From: Spongiimicrobium salis
GTDB taxonomy: Bacteria; Bacteroidota; Bacteroidia; Flavobacteriales; Flavobacteriaceae
Direction: 5' to 3'
Length of the DNA stretch: 64,000 bases
Assembly: GCF_043678055.1 (NCBI RefSeq)
Contig: NZ_JBHEQA010000005.1
Location: 186,001-250,000 of the forward strand
Shown here: in pieces, positions 45,462-53,687 of the stretch
Numbering within the stretch: position 1 is the stretch's first letter
Layout of the letters: each line of letters begins with the position of its first letter
Notes under the pieces: generated by a model
What the model was told of the DNA's origin: nothing
Database searches by the model: none
What the model saw: the letters and a program-made list of their open reading frames with translations, nothing else
Made by a program: the position numbers and the translations under genes

Positions 45462-45492
45462 TGAATTCCTGAATTGTTTGTTAAAGAAGCCA

Positions 45493-45500
45493 CAAATTTA
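45493..45500 (-). promoter_or_regulatory. -7 box upstream of purL
   Basis: TAAATTTG on the minus strand matches TAnnTTTG and lies 31 nt before the purL ATG. A -33 element is not obvious. Confidence 0.5.
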
Positions 45501-45605
45501 CGCTTTTTAAGTGTAAAAAGAACAGGGAAGTAATGAACAGTTTTCAACGAAATTGTTAATAGCCCATTATGCTTTTAAAAAAGGCTTTTTTATCAGGGAA
45601 ACCAA

Positions 45606-46817
45606 TTAGTTTCTTTCCAATAGGGCCATATAGAAACCGTCGAAACCACTTTTGGACGCATATATTTTCTTTTCTTTGACAAGTTTAAAATCGGACCCTT
45701 CCTCGGATTTCAAAAATGCACTTACCTGATCATGGTTTTCCTGTGGAAGTATAGAACAGGTGGCATAGACCAATTTTCCTTCTTTTTTTACAATTTTACT
45801 ATAGCGTCTGAGTATCTCTTGCTGGGTTTCAACAATTTTATCCAGAAAATCTGGCCGCAACTTCCATTTGGTATCTGGGTTTCTTCGCAGCACTCCAAGC
45901 CCAGTACAAGGGGCATCGATAAGCACTCTATCGGCGCTACCATATAGTTTCTTAATGACTTTGGTAGATTCAATCTCCCGGGTTTCAATATTGTGCGCCC
46001 CATTGCGTCGGGCACGACGTTTTAACTCCTTTAATTTGCTCCCATAGATATCCATGGCAATCAACTGTCCCTTGTTTTCCATAAGGGACGCCAAATGTAA
46101 GGATTTGCCACCTGCGCCTGCACAGGTATCCACGACACGATGTCCTGGCTGCACATCCAGCAATGGAGCTACCAATTGTGAGGAGGCATCCTGAACTTCA
46201 AAAAGCCCTTTTTTAAAGGCTTCCGTCACAAAGACATTGCTGCGTTCCGGGAGGCGTAAGGCAGAAGCATATCCTTTGATAGGTTCGGTAAGAATCCCCT
46301 CATCCCGAAGCTGGTGATGCAGTTTTTCTTTGGTAGTTTTTAGGGTATTGGTCCTTAGGATCACCTCTGCTTTCTTATTTAGAGCCGTAATTTCCTCATT
46401 CCATAATTGTTCTCCCAAAGCTTTTTCAGCAATCTCATCGATCCAATCAGGAATAGCTTCCTTAAATTTTCGAATTTTAGAGAGTTCATCGAACCTTCCT
46501 TTAATTTTTCGTTTTGGTACGGGTTCCAATTGTTTCCAATCTGGGAGCTCAATGCCTCTTAGTGTTGCCCAAACCACGAAAATTCTGAAGAGGTTTGCTC
46601 TGCTGTAAGGCGCCTTTACTTGAGCAATTTCTGTATACAGTCTTTTGTAACGCACAATTTCATAGGTAGTTTCCGCAATAAAACCGCGATCCCGTGCTCC
46701 CCATCGTTTATCAAATTTCAATACTTTTTGTACTACCTTATCGGCATATTCTCCTTCATTGAATATAAAATTCAAAGCATCGATAACGGCAAACACCAAA
46801 TTCCTATGTAATCGCAT
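45606..46817 (-). CDS. RsmB/NOP2-family RNA m5C methyltransferase
   Basis: This is a SAM-dependent methyltransferase forming 5-methylcytosine in rRNA. The 403 residues have an N-terminal NusB-like/PUA-like part and a Rossmann methyltransferase domain with the SAM motif VDTCAGAGGKSLHLASLM, then DAPCTGLGVLRRNPDTKW with the release Cys (near 305), and YATCSILPQENHDQV with the catalytic Cys (near 352). Both catalytic cysteines are present. The length is typical. A -7 box lies 18 nt upstream of the start. Confidence 0.9.
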   Translation of the reverse strand: MRLHRNLVFAVIDALNFIFNEGEYADKVVQKVLKFDKRWGARDRGFIAETTYEIVRYKRLYTEIAQVKAPYSRANLFRIFVVWATLRGIELPDWKQLEPVPKRKIKGRFDELSKIRKFKEAIPDWIDEIAEKALGEQLWNEEITALNKKAEVILRTNTLKTTKEKLHHQLRDEGILTEPIKGYASALRLPERSNVFVTEAFKKGLFEVQDASSQLVAPLLDVQPGHRVVDTCAGAGGKSLHLASLMENKGQLIAMDIYGSKLKELKRRARRNGAHNIETREIESTKVIKKLYGSADRVLIDAPCTGLGVLRRNPDTKWKLRPDFLDKIVETQQEILRRYSKIVKKEGKLVYATCSILPQENHDQVSAFLKSEEGSDFKLVKEKKIYASKSGFDGFYMALLERN

Positions 46818-46835
46818 CCTAAAAAATTAAGAATG

Positions 46836-46843
46836 CAAAGGTA
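46836..46843 (-). promoter_or_regulatory. -7 box upstream of the RsmB-type gene
   Basis: TACCTTTG on the minus strand fits TAnnTTTG and lies 18 nt before the ATG at 46817. No clear -33 box is seen. Confidence 0.5.
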
Positions 46844-46998
46844 CACTTTTGAAATTGTTTACATGTAGTATCCAAAATATCCGATAAGCCTCTTATGATC
46901 TATGAATATGGAGGGAGACCCAGTTTTTGTTTTTGGGAAAAACAAAGATGTTTTTTGTAAGTGATACCAAAGGACACTTTTTATTGCTACATTTAGGC

Positions 46999-48027
46999 AT
47001 GCGAACACTCCTTTTACTTTGTTGCCTTTTTCTGGTTTTATCCTGTATGGAAAAGGAAAAATCACATCAATACACTGCCGTAGCCATTGAAACAGTCTAT
47101 GAAGATTCCACTAGTATCAGAGCCATTGAGATCATGCCCGGGAACCTTGCCTTTGCGGGCAGTAATGGCATATATGGTACTGTAAATACCACGAATCAAA
47201 AAGTACGTGATGATAGAATGGTCTATGATACTATAATCCCTGCCTTTAGAGCTGTTGCCCATACGTCCAATGATTTTTTTATGCTTTCAATAGGTTCGCC
47301 GGCCTTATTGTATAAAACCGCTGGTGGCGGAAAAATGGAAGTAGTTTATAAAGAAGAAGGAGAGGGCGTTTTTTATGATGCCATGACCTTTTGGAACAAT
47401 CAGGAAGGAATAGCCGTAGGCGATAGTAGAAATGGTTGTCTCTCTGTTATTATTACTAGGGATGGAGGAGGTAGTTGGCAGAAAACGCCTTGTACTGCTA
47501 TGCCAGAAGCCCCCAAAGGAGAAGGAGCCTTTGCAGCCAGTAATACCAATGTTGTGGTCAAAGGTAGTCGTACATGGATTGCAACTACAAGTGGCACGGT
47601 CTATTTTTCTCCGGACAAAGGAATTTCTTGGGAAGTGATGCAAACTCCCATAATCCATGAAAAGGAAACCGAGGGAATTTATAGTATTGCCTTTTATGAC
47701 GAAGCATTGGGGTTTGCTATTGGAGGGGATTATACTTCACCCGAAATCAGCACAGCCAATAAAGCCATTACTTTTGATGGGGGACGTCATTGGGAGAGTA
47801 TCGCCAATGGGGTAGAACCTGATTATAAAAGTTGCGTGCAATTTATACCAAATTCTGGGGGAAATGATTTGGTTGCTCTGGGGTTTACAGGAATTTCGTA
47901 TTCTTCAACAATGGGGAAAACTTGGAAAGAACTTTCTGAGGAACCGTTCTATACCATCCGATTTTTAAACGATTCTGTGGCCTATGCAGCTGGAAGGAAT
48001 CGCATTGCCAGACTGACGTTTAGGTAA
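46999..48027 (+). CDS. BNR/YCF48-like beta-propeller lipoprotein
   Basis: I chose the ATG at 46999 because it begins a lipoprotein signal (MRTLLLLCCLFLVLSC); an upstream in-frame start at 46927 adds no family sequence. The 342-residue product has BNR/sialidase-type repeats with Asp-box-like turns: ITRDGGGSWQKTP, FSPDKGISWEVMQ, ITFDGGRHWESI and YSSTMGKTWKEL. This propeller type is shared by Ycf48-like assembly factors and by many uncharacterised 'oxidoreductase-like' Bacteroidota lipoproteins. No catalytic motif is visible. It stands alone, divergent from the methyltransferase gene. Confidence 0.75.
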   Translation: MRTLLLLCCLFLVLSCMEKEKSHQYTAVAIETVYEDSTSIRAIEIMPGNLAFAGSNGIYGTVNTTNQKVRDDRMVYDTIIPAFRAVAHTSNDFFMLSIGSPALLYKTAGGGKMEVVYKEEGEGVFYDAMTFWNNQEGIAVGDSRNGCLSVIITRDGGGSWQKTPCTAMPEAPKGEGAFAASNTNVVVKGSRTWIATTSGTVYFSPDKGISWEVMQTPIIHEKETEGIYSIAFYDEALGFAIGGDYTSPEISTANKAITFDGGRHWESIANGVEPDYKSCVQFIPNSGGNDLVALGFTGISYSSTMGKTWKELSEEPFYTIRFLNDSVAYAAGRNRIARLTFR

Positions 48028-48084
48028 TCAAATAGGAGGAACTGATTGGAATGCATACTTAGAAATCCGAAAATTTAAATTTAA

Positions 48085-48104
48085 TTTGGAATAATTATTC
48101 CAAA
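48085..48104. promoter_or_regulatory. 20-bp palindrome, probable TetR operator
   Basis: TTTGGAATAATTATTCCAAA is its own reverse complement. It starts on the -33 TTTG and fills most of the spacer of the tetR promoter, so a bound dimer would block transcription. It contains TGGAAT and ATTCCA, as does the repeat before the SDR gene. Confidence 0.7.
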
Positions 48105-48116
48105 AAAGTAGTTTTG
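48085..48116 (+). promoter_or_regulatory. tetR promoter
   Basis: A -33 TTTG (48085-48088) and a -7 TAGTTTTG (48109-48116) with a 20-bp spacer match the Bacteroidota sigma factor consensus. The -7 box ends only 4 nt before the GTG at 48121, so transcripts may be leaderless. Confidence 0.75.
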
Positions 48117-48120
48117 CAAA

Positions 48121-48672
48121 GTGAACAAAAAGGAAAGCATAGTAGCGGCCGCACTTCGTCTTCTTACGGAGAATGGTATCCACAATACCCCAATGTCCGC
48201 CATTGCAAAATCGGCAGGGACCGGTATGGGAACCATTTATAATTATTACCCGAATAAAGCACTATTGATCAACGAAATTTATCTTGATATCAAAGAAAAG
48301 GAAAAGGCGGTATTTGCGGCATTCAATGTGCATAAACCTATTAAAACACAATTTGAAGACTATTTTGAGTCCATTATTACTTTTTTTATAGAAAATCCGG
48401 TCTACTATCGGTTTATGGAGCAATTACAGGCATCACCAATGATCACCAAAGAAAATAGGGCCAAGGGGGAAATGTCTATAGCTCCCTTCCTTGATTTACT
48501 GGTAAAGGGCAAAGAAGAAAGGGTCATTAAAGCTATAGAAACAGAAGAAATACTGACGTTTGTGGGAGGAGCGGTATTGTCCTATTTACGATGGTACTTT
48601 AGCCAGGAGGGAAAGACGAAGAGTGCGATGGAAAATCAGATCAAAATGGTGTGGGACGCCATCAAGGAATAA
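48121..48672 (+). CDS. TetR/AcrR-family transcriptional regulator
   Basis: This 183-residue regulator has the usual N-terminal helix-turn-helix (ESIVAAALRLLTENGIHNTP followed by MSAIAKSAGTGMGTIYNYYP) and a ligand-binding C-terminal helical domain. The start is a GTG (MNKKESIV), which gives the normal N-terminus; the next ATG would remove the first helix. It is followed after 51 bp by the SDR gene. A palindrome over its promoter and another before the SDR gene suggest that it represses both. The inducer is unknown. Confidence 0.9.
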   Translation: MNKKESIVAAALRLLTENGIHNTPMSAIAKSAGTGMGTIYNYYPNKALLINEIYLDIKEKEKAVFAAFNVHKPIKTQFEDYFESIITFFIENPVYYRFMEQLQASPMITKENRAKGEMSIAPFLDLLVKGKEERVIKAIETEEILTFVGGAVLSYLRWYFSQEGKTKSAMENQIKMVWDAIKE

Positions 48673-48690
48673 AAAAATTTGAATATAAAT

Positions 48691-48710
48691 TGGAATGAAT
48701 GTTCATTCCA
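48691..48710. promoter_or_regulatory. Second TetR-type inverted repeat before the SDR gene
   Basis: TGGAATGAA-TG-TTCATTCCA has 9-bp arms and a 2-bp centre, and lies 13 bp before the SDR ATG. It has the TGGAAT/ATTCCA ends of the tetR palindrome but a spacing longer by 4 bp between those ends. Confidence 0.65.
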
Positions 48711-48723
48711 TAATTAAAATAAA

Positions 48724-49584
48724 ATGACTAAAAATGTATTGATTACCGGGACTTCTACCGGAGTAGGGTTGGAAACGGCCCTTCTTTTCGCTAAGAACAA
48801 TTATAAGGTATATGCCAGTATGCGAAATCTGGATAAGGCAGAGGACCTAAAAGAGAAAATTGAAGCAGATAAATTGAATATCGAACTGCTCCATCTGGAC
48901 GTGACCGATGTGGTTTCCATTCAAGCTGCAGTGAATACCATTGTAGAAAAGGATGGGAGAATAGATATATTGGTAAATAATGCCGGTGCAGGTTTTGCCA
49001 AAACTACGGAACAAGCCACGATTGAAGAAATCAAATGGGTTACCGAAGTGAATTATCATGGAGTGGTTTATTGCACGCAAGCAGTACTTCCATTCATGAG
49101 GGCACAGAAATCTGGTCAAATCATCAATATTACTTCTGTTGGGGGATTGGTTGGGCAACCGTTCAATGAATTGTATTGTGGCGCAAAGTTTGCTGTTGAA
49201 GGCTTTATGGAGGGGCTTGCTACTTATGTGGGAGAGGCCTTTAATATTAAGATTACCAATCTGGAGCCTGGAGGAATAACTACGGCTTTTATGGCTTCAG
49301 CCATTGAAAATACAGTTGTTGAAGGGCAATTTGCCACAGGGGAATATGCCCCGATTTTTGAACGATATATGGCCGGGAATCAGAAAAGGGCCAGTGAATC
49401 TAAAGAACAAGTGTATCAGACAGGCTTGGAAGTAGCCCAAGTGGTACTGGAAATCGCTGAAAATGAAAACCCACCTTTACGTCTGGGTACTTCCACATGG
49501 GCCGAAGATTTTTGTAAACTAAAAACATTGGCTGATCCAGATGGCACAAAAATAGTGCAACAAATAGCCGAAAGCTTTTTATGA
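48724..49584 (+). CDS. Short-chain dehydrogenase/reductase
   Basis: This is a classical SDR oxidoreductase of 286 residues. It shows the cofactor motif TGTSTGVGLETALLFAK (TGxxxGxG), the NNAG motif in ILVNNAGAGF, the catalytic Ser in INITSVGGLVG, and the Tyr-Lys pair in LYCGAKFAVEGF. All catalytic residues are present. An acidic residue is not obvious after the second strand (YASMRNLDKAE), where Arg suggests an NADPH preference (inference). It is expressed with or under the TetR regulator 51 bp upstream and is probably inducible by that regulator's ligand. Confidence 0.9.
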   Translation: MTKNVLITGTSTGVGLETALLFAKNNYKVYASMRNLDKAEDLKEKIEADKLNIELLHLDVTDVVSIQAAVNTIVEKDGRIDILVNNAGAGFAKTTEQATIEEIKWVTEVNYHGVVYCTQAVLPFMRAQKSGQIINITSVGGLVGQPFNELYCGAKFAVEGFMEGLATYVGEAFNIKITNLEPGGITTAFMASAIENTVVEGQFATGEYAPIFERYMAGNQKRASESKEQVYQTGLEVAQVVLEIAENENPPLRLGTSTWAEDFCKLKTLADPDGTKIVQQIAESFL

Positions 49585-49694
49585 TAAGAGATAAGATTAC
49601 ATCTTGCGATCTATTTCCAATATAGGTATTGAGAAAAGCCTTTGTGATTTATAAAAGGACTTTATACGTATCGTGCATGGATTCTTTGAGATAT

Positions 49695-49729
49695 AAAAAA
49701 GCACAAACTATGGTGGTTTGTGCTTTTTT
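49695..49729. terminator. Bidirectional terminator after the SDR gene
   Basis: Fourteen-base perfect arms (AAAAAAGCACAAAC and GTTTGTGCTTTTTT) enclose a 7-base loop, with T-runs on both strands. It lies between the SDR gene and the converging small-protein gene and can end both transcripts. Confidence 0.9.
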
Positions 49730-49769
49730 TAATACGAAATTCTCCAATAAGAATACGATGGCTATATAT

Positions 49770-50120
49770 CTAAACCGTAACTACAACAAAGCCGCCTCTT
49801 TTTTTCTTATACCATACACCTTTATACTTGTATAGTTTTCTTCCATTGATTTTTACCACTTTGTTTCCTCTGGGCAACGTCCTTACTTTAATACCAACGG
49901 GTGCTGCACATACGACATAATTTCTTCCTCTTTTTTTGTACCAAACTCCCTTGGAAAAGTGGAAATTTGCTTTTTTAAAGACTATTTTTTTTGGCTTGTA
50001 GATTTTGGTGACAACGGTCCCATGTTTCGGGTATACCTTAACTACTTTGGTTTGTGCATTCAAAGAAAATATAGTTCCCAAAAGAACAACTGCCGCTACT
50101 ATTAATTTCAAATTTTTCAT
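49770..50120 (-). CDS. Small basic exported protein (DUF6515-like)
   Basis: The 116 residues begin with a Sec signal peptide (cleavage near IFSLNAQ). The mature part is very basic and carries two copies of a short repeat: GVWYKKRGRNYVVCAAPVG, then a Leu-Pro turn (VRTLPRG), then KYKGVWYKKKRGGFVVVTV. This GVWY...YVVV pattern with a central LP motif resembles the DUF6515 family, whose function is unknown. It stands alone, with terminators on both sides. An envelope role is likely from the signal peptide only. Confidence 0.65.
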   Translation of the reverse strand: MKNLKLIVAAVVLLGTIFSLNAQTKVVKVYPKHGTVVTKIYKPKKIVFKKANFHFSKGVWYKKRGRNYVVCAAPVGIKVRTLPRGNKVVKINGRKLYKYKGVWYKKKRGGFVVVTV

Positions 50121-50179
50121 GTCATCATTATTTATGGGTTATATCTTTTTGACCGTATTTTAGCGTGATGGTTTAATGA

Positions 50180-50205
50180 AAAAAGGAGCCATTTGGCTCC
50201 TTTTT
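50180..50205 (-). terminator. Intrinsic terminator of the sigma factor operon
   Basis: AAAAAGGAGCC and GGCTCCTTTTT form an 11-bp perfect stem with a 4-base loop, followed by T on the minus strand. It lies 18 bp after the stop of the last gene of the ECF sigma operon. Confidence 0.85.
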
Positions 50206-50222
50206 AATGTCATTTGTCGAAT

Positions 50223-50678
50223 TTATGGCCTATTGCGCCTTTCGCCCTGCTTGTGACGATACTGTCTGAGCAAGCGACGTTTAAAAGCATGCTCCGCTTT
50301 AAATAAGGCGAATATTTTTTTTGCACCTAAGACGTTGTTCAATGCCTTTAAATATTGTTTTTCCGCCAAATGCTTCTTTTCCTGGATTTTCATATGCTTT
50401 TCCAATAAAACCTCGGCTTCCTTATCCGGCAAACTGGCGATATCTTCTAAGGCACCATAAATTTCCTTACGTTCTTCCTTTCGGTAATCATCCATCTTTT
50501 TTCGATGTTCATTATATATAGGCCAGAACTGCTGTGCCTGCGCGGAAGATAAATCCAATCGTTCTGTTAGAAAGGCAATTCTTAATGCTTCTATTTTATC
50601 TTTATTTTCCCTACGTTGTCCATAAATGAATGTGGTACTTAAGAGTACCAATAGGACAACAATATTTTTACTGTTCAT
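50223..50678 (-). CDS. Spy/CpxP-like exported protein, putative sigma-factor-linked sensor
   Basis: The 151 residues have a signal peptide (cleavage near TFIYGQ) and a highly charged helical mature part. It includes LDLSSAQAQQFWPIYNEHRKK, split as LDLSSAQAQQF and WPIYNEHRKK, a pattern like LTxxQ motifs of Spy/CpxP proteins. Bacteroidota relatives beside ECF sigma genes are often called sensors of ECF-type sigma factors. That name is from context; its action is unproven. It overlaps the preceding gene by 11 bp and closes the operon. Confidence 0.7.
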   Translation of the reverse strand: MNSKNIVVLLVLLSTTFIYGQRRENKDKIEALRIAFLTERLDLSSAQAQQFWPIYNEHRKKMDDYRKEERKEIYGALEDIASLPDKEAEVLLEKHMKIQEKKHLAEKQYLKALNNVLGAKKIFALFKAEHAFKRRLLRQYRHKQGERRNRP

Positions 50679-51186
50679 AATCCAATAAATTTAAATCTTC
50701 AAAATCGCTCGTATTTGTATCTAAATATTCTATAATCGCGCTATCTTCAATTGTGGTTTCTGTTATGGAAAGAATCTCAAGGTCGCTTTCAGAAATGGCT
50801 TCTGCAAGTTCGTACGAATCCAATTCGTTGACGTTCACATCAAAATAATTTTCAATATCGGAAGCTGCCAAATCCTCAAAAGTAATTGTTTTTGGTTCCA
50901 TAAATATCATCCCGAATACCATTAAGATGGCAGCCGCTACCCCAGCTATAGCATAATAAAGCGTCTTATTTTGCTTGTGCAGTGGTATTATTTTGGTGTC
51001 TTCTTCTTCCCCTAACTTTTTGGTGAGACTATCGTAAAGCCCGTCAAAGTACTTTTCGGGCACTTTAAATCCATCGGTATCGGTAGCCGGGTCTTCTTTA
51101 GGAAGTTTATCCATTAGTTTAGTGGTAAACCCTTCTAAATACTCTTCAGGAATTTTAAAATCTTTATGTTGTTCCTTTTTTTTCAT
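50668..51186 (-). CDS. Membrane protein, putative anti-sigma factor
   Basis: The 172 residues begin with two similar short segments (FKIPEEYLEGFTTKLMDKLP and FKVPEKYFDGLYDSLTKKLG). One membrane helix follows (TLYYAIAGVAAAILMVFGMI, about 90-110), then an acidic tail rich in Asp and Glu. A cytoplasmic N-terminus, one helix and a short outer tail fit the form of an anti-sigma factor, but no zinc motif is present. It lies 6 bp after the ECF sigma gene and overlaps the next gene by 11 bp. The function is inferred from context. Confidence 0.6.
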   Translation of the reverse strand: MKKKEQHKDFKIPEEYLEGFTTKLMDKLPKEDPATDTDGFKVPEKYFDGLYDSLTKKLGEEEDTKIIPLHKQNKTLYYAIAGVAAAILMVFGMIFMEPKTITFEDLAASDIENYFDVNVNELDSYELAEAISESDLEILSITETTIEDSAIIEYLDTNTSDFEDLNLLDYEQ

Positions 51187-51192
51187 AACATC

Positions 51193-51741
51193 TTATTCAT
51201 GCTCGTCAGTCAAATACTGTTCCAATTTTTTTACAGCCAAATGATAGGAAGCTTTTAAAGCACCTATCGAAGTATCCAGGATTTCCGAAATTTCCTGATA
51301 TTTCAACGCTTCAAAATACTTCATATTGAATACCAGACGCTGTTTTTCAGGTAGAGCGGCAATGGCTTTTTGCAACTGCAACTGAATGGCATCGCCTTCA
51401 AAATATACATCTGCTTGCAACTCGGTCAACATCTGCTTTTGCAGCGCTTCACTACCCACTCCCAACTTTTTCGACTTTTGTTTTAAAAAAGTCAAAGCCT
51501 CGTTGGTAGCAATACGATACATCCAGGAGTATAGCTTGCTATCTCCTTTAAAGGATTGAATATTGCGATATACTTTGATGAAGGTATTTTGTAAAACATC
51601 ATCGGTATCGTCATGATTCAATACAATCCGACGGATATGCCAATACAGGCGTTCTTTGTATGTATTGACAAGAAACTCAAAGGCTTTTGCCTGCAAGCTA
51701 TTGTCCTGTAATTGTCGTATTAAGGTGGCTTCTTCGATCAA
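51193..51741 (-). CDS. ECF RNA polymerase sigma factor
   Basis: This 182-residue sigma-70 family protein has region 2 (YWHIRRIVLNHDDTDDVLQN followed by TFIKVYRNIQSFKGDSKLYS and WMYRIATNEAL) and region 4 with a helix-turn-helix (LPEKQRLVFNMKYFEALKYQ; EISEILDTSIGALKASYHLA). The length is normal. It heads a three-gene operon with a putative anti-sigma protein and a Spy-like exported protein, all closely packed. No -7 box is clear upstream. Confidence 0.92.
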   Translation of the reverse strand: MIEEATLIRQLQDNSLQAKAFEFLVNTYKERLYWHIRRIVLNHDDTDDVLQNTFIKVYRNIQSFKGDSKLYSWMYRIATNEALTFLKQKSKKLGVGSEALQKQMLTELQADVYFEGDAIQLQLQKAIAALPEKQRLVFNMKYFEALKYQEISEILDTSIGALKASYHLAVKKLEQYLTDEHE

Positions 51742-51796
51742 ATGATAACTATCTAATTCCCTAGTAAGACGTTTCTTTTTGAAAAAGGTTTAATCT

Positions 51797-51821
51797 TCCT
51801 CAAGATAGGATATCCTGAGGA
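51797..51821 (-). terminator. Imperfect hairpin after the ABC exporter gene
   Basis: TCCTCA...TGAGGA outer arms with further inner pairing include one position that is a G-U pair on the minus strand. A separate perfect 16-bp palindrome TTCCAATATATTGGAA lies at 51826-51841, right after the exporter stop. The T-rich stretch behind the hairpin is short and interrupted, so this is a weak terminator candidate. Confidence 0.45.
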
Positions 51822-51847
51822 GAGATTCCAATATATTGGAAATGTTT

Positions 51848-53683
51848 TTAGACCCTACCAAAAGATTGCATGTCCACTAGTTTTTTGTAGACCCCTTGGG
51901 CAGCCAAAAGTTCTTGATGCGTTCCCTTTTCTACAATTTTCCCTTTTTGAAGTACTACGATAGTATCGGCATTTTGGATGGTGGATAAACGATGTGCAAT
52001 GACAATTGAGGTACGATTCAACATCATTTTTTCCAAAGCATCCTGAACTAAACGTTCCCCTTCCGTATCCAAAGCCGAAGTAGCTTCATCCAAAATCATG
52101 ATCGGGGAATTTCGCAATACGGCCCTTGCAATGGAAAGACGTTGCTTTTGTCCACCGCTTAATTTGCTCCCTCCATCTCCAATATTGGTATCATAACCTT
52201 GGGGCAGATCAACGATAAACTCATGTGCATTGGCCACTTTGGCCGCAGCAATAATTTCTTCTTGGCTAGCATTTTCATTGCCCATGCCAATATTATTTTT
52301 TACACTGTCATTGAATAAAATGGAATCCTGTGTGATAAGACTGAATAAAGATCGTAAAGATTTCTTCTTAAGATCTTTGATATTCGTGCCATCGATGGTG
52401 ATTTCTCCTTCGTTTACGTCATAAAAACGAGTAACCAAATTGGCAATGGTACTTTTTCCACTTCCGGATTGTCCAACAAGGGCAATGGACTGTCCTTTGG
52501 CCACTGTGAGATTAAAATTTTTCAATACGTAATCATCTTCATATTTAAAGGAGATATTATTGATATGGACTCCTTCCTCAAAAGAGTTCTTCGCTATGGC
52601 ATTTTCTTTTTCAACAATCACATTTTTCGTTTCCAAAATCTCAAAAATACGTTCTGCCGAAGCGTTTCCTTTTTTGATATTGTAATTTACCGTGGTAATT
52701 GATTTTACGGGGTTGATGATGGTATAAAATAAGCCAATGTAACCCATGAACTTTTGAGGGGTCAAATCGCTTTGGCCTCCTAGGACCAAACTTCCACCGT
52801 ACCAGAGGACGGTGATTACAACCACAACGCCCAAAAATTCACTAAAGGGAGAGGCCAGGCCTTTTCGCTGAAGAACTGCGATCATGATTTTTTTGAATTT
52901 GGCCGTAGAATTCATGAATTTTTTAGAAAGTTTAGTTTCCGCATTGAATCCTTTGATAATTTTAAGTCCACCCAAGGTCTCTTCAATGAAAGAGAGAAAA
53001 ACCCCAGTTTCCTTTTGGGCCTCCAATGATTGTGCCTTCAAACGCTTCCCTACGATGGAAATCAGAAAACCTGCGATGGGTAAAAAAATAAAAACGAATA
53101 AAGTCAATTTTACACTGATTGCCAACATGGAAATTAGTACAATTGTGATGGTAATGGGTTCTCTAGCCAAGGCTTCCAGAGAATTAATAATGGAACTTTC
53201 CACTTCTTTGACATCGGAGGTCATTCGGGCCAGAAGATCTCCTTTTTTCTGTTCCGTAAAATAAGATAACGGAAGATCTATGGTTTTTAGGTAAAGTTGA
53301 TCTTGAATATCCTTTACCATTCCCGTTCTTAAGTAGGCCAGTACAAACATGGCAGCATAGCGGAAGAGGTTTTTTAGGAAGAATATGACAATACTGGCAA
53401 TACAAATAAAAACCAGAGCTGCTACGGGGCCTTCCATTTCAATTTTTTGGGAAAGAAAGAAATTCAAGGATCCTTCGGCATATTCCTGTAGATTCCCGAG
53501 ACCCGTATAAACAGGTGCCTTGACCACTTCTTCTTGCTTATCGAATAGAATTCCCAATGTGGGAATGAAAATGATAATGGATAAAACATTGAAAACGGAA
53601 TATAAGATGTTGAATATAACGTTTAGAAATGCGTAGAATTTATACGGTTTGGCAAACTGTAAAATCTTCTTGAAATAATTCAT
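51848..53683 (-). CDS. MsbA-like ABC exporter (fused permease and ATPase)
   Basis: This half-transporter acts as a homodimer in the inner membrane, possibly flipping lipids or exporting drugs. The 611 residues have six membrane helices in the N-terminal half. The ATPase half starts near residue 345 and shows Walker A GQSGSGKSTIANLVTRFY, signature LSGGQKQRLSIARAVL, Walker B MILDEATSALD and the switch His in IAHRLSTI. All key motifs are intact. It follows the phosphohexomutase gene by 4 bp. The substrate is not predictable. Confidence 0.92.
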   Translation of the reverse strand: MNYFKKILQFAKPYKFYAFLNVIFNILYSVFNVLSIIIFIPTLGILFDKQEEVVKAPVYTGLGNLQEYAEGSLNFFLSQKIEMEGPVAALVFICIASIVIFFLKNLFRYAAMFVLAYLRTGMVKDIQDQLYLKTIDLPLSYFTEQKKGDLLARMTSDVKEVESSIINSLEALAREPITITIVLISMLAISVKLTLFVFIFLPIAGFLISIVGKRLKAQSLEAQKETGVFLSFIEETLGGLKIIKGFNAETKLSKKFMNSTAKFKKIMIAVLQRKGLASPFSEFLGVVVVITVLWYGGSLVLGGQSDLTPQKFMGYIGLFYTIINPVKSITTVNYNIKKGNASAERIFEILETKNVIVEKENAIAKNSFEEGVHINNISFKYEDDYVLKNFNLTVAKGQSIALVGQSGSGKSTIANLVTRFYDVNEGEITIDGTNIKDLKKKSLRSLFSLITQDSILFNDSVKNNIGMGNENASQEEIIAAAKVANAHEFIVDLPQGYDTNIGDGGSKLSGGQKQRLSIARAVLRNSPIMILDEATSALDTEGERLVQDALEKMMLNRTSIVIAHRLSTIQNADTIVVLQKGKIVEKGTHQELLAAQGVYKKLVDMQSFGRV

Positions 53684-53687
53684 GCAA

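Noticed and set aside
46927..46998. An upstream start for the BNR-repeat lipoprotein.
   Set aside because: The extra 24 residues would bury the lipoprotein signal inside the protein; the ATG at 46999 gives a standard lipobox.
49629..49835. A 68-codon plus-strand frame after the SDR gene.
   Set aside because: It runs through the strong bidirectional terminator at 49695-49729 and into the opposite-strand small-protein gene.
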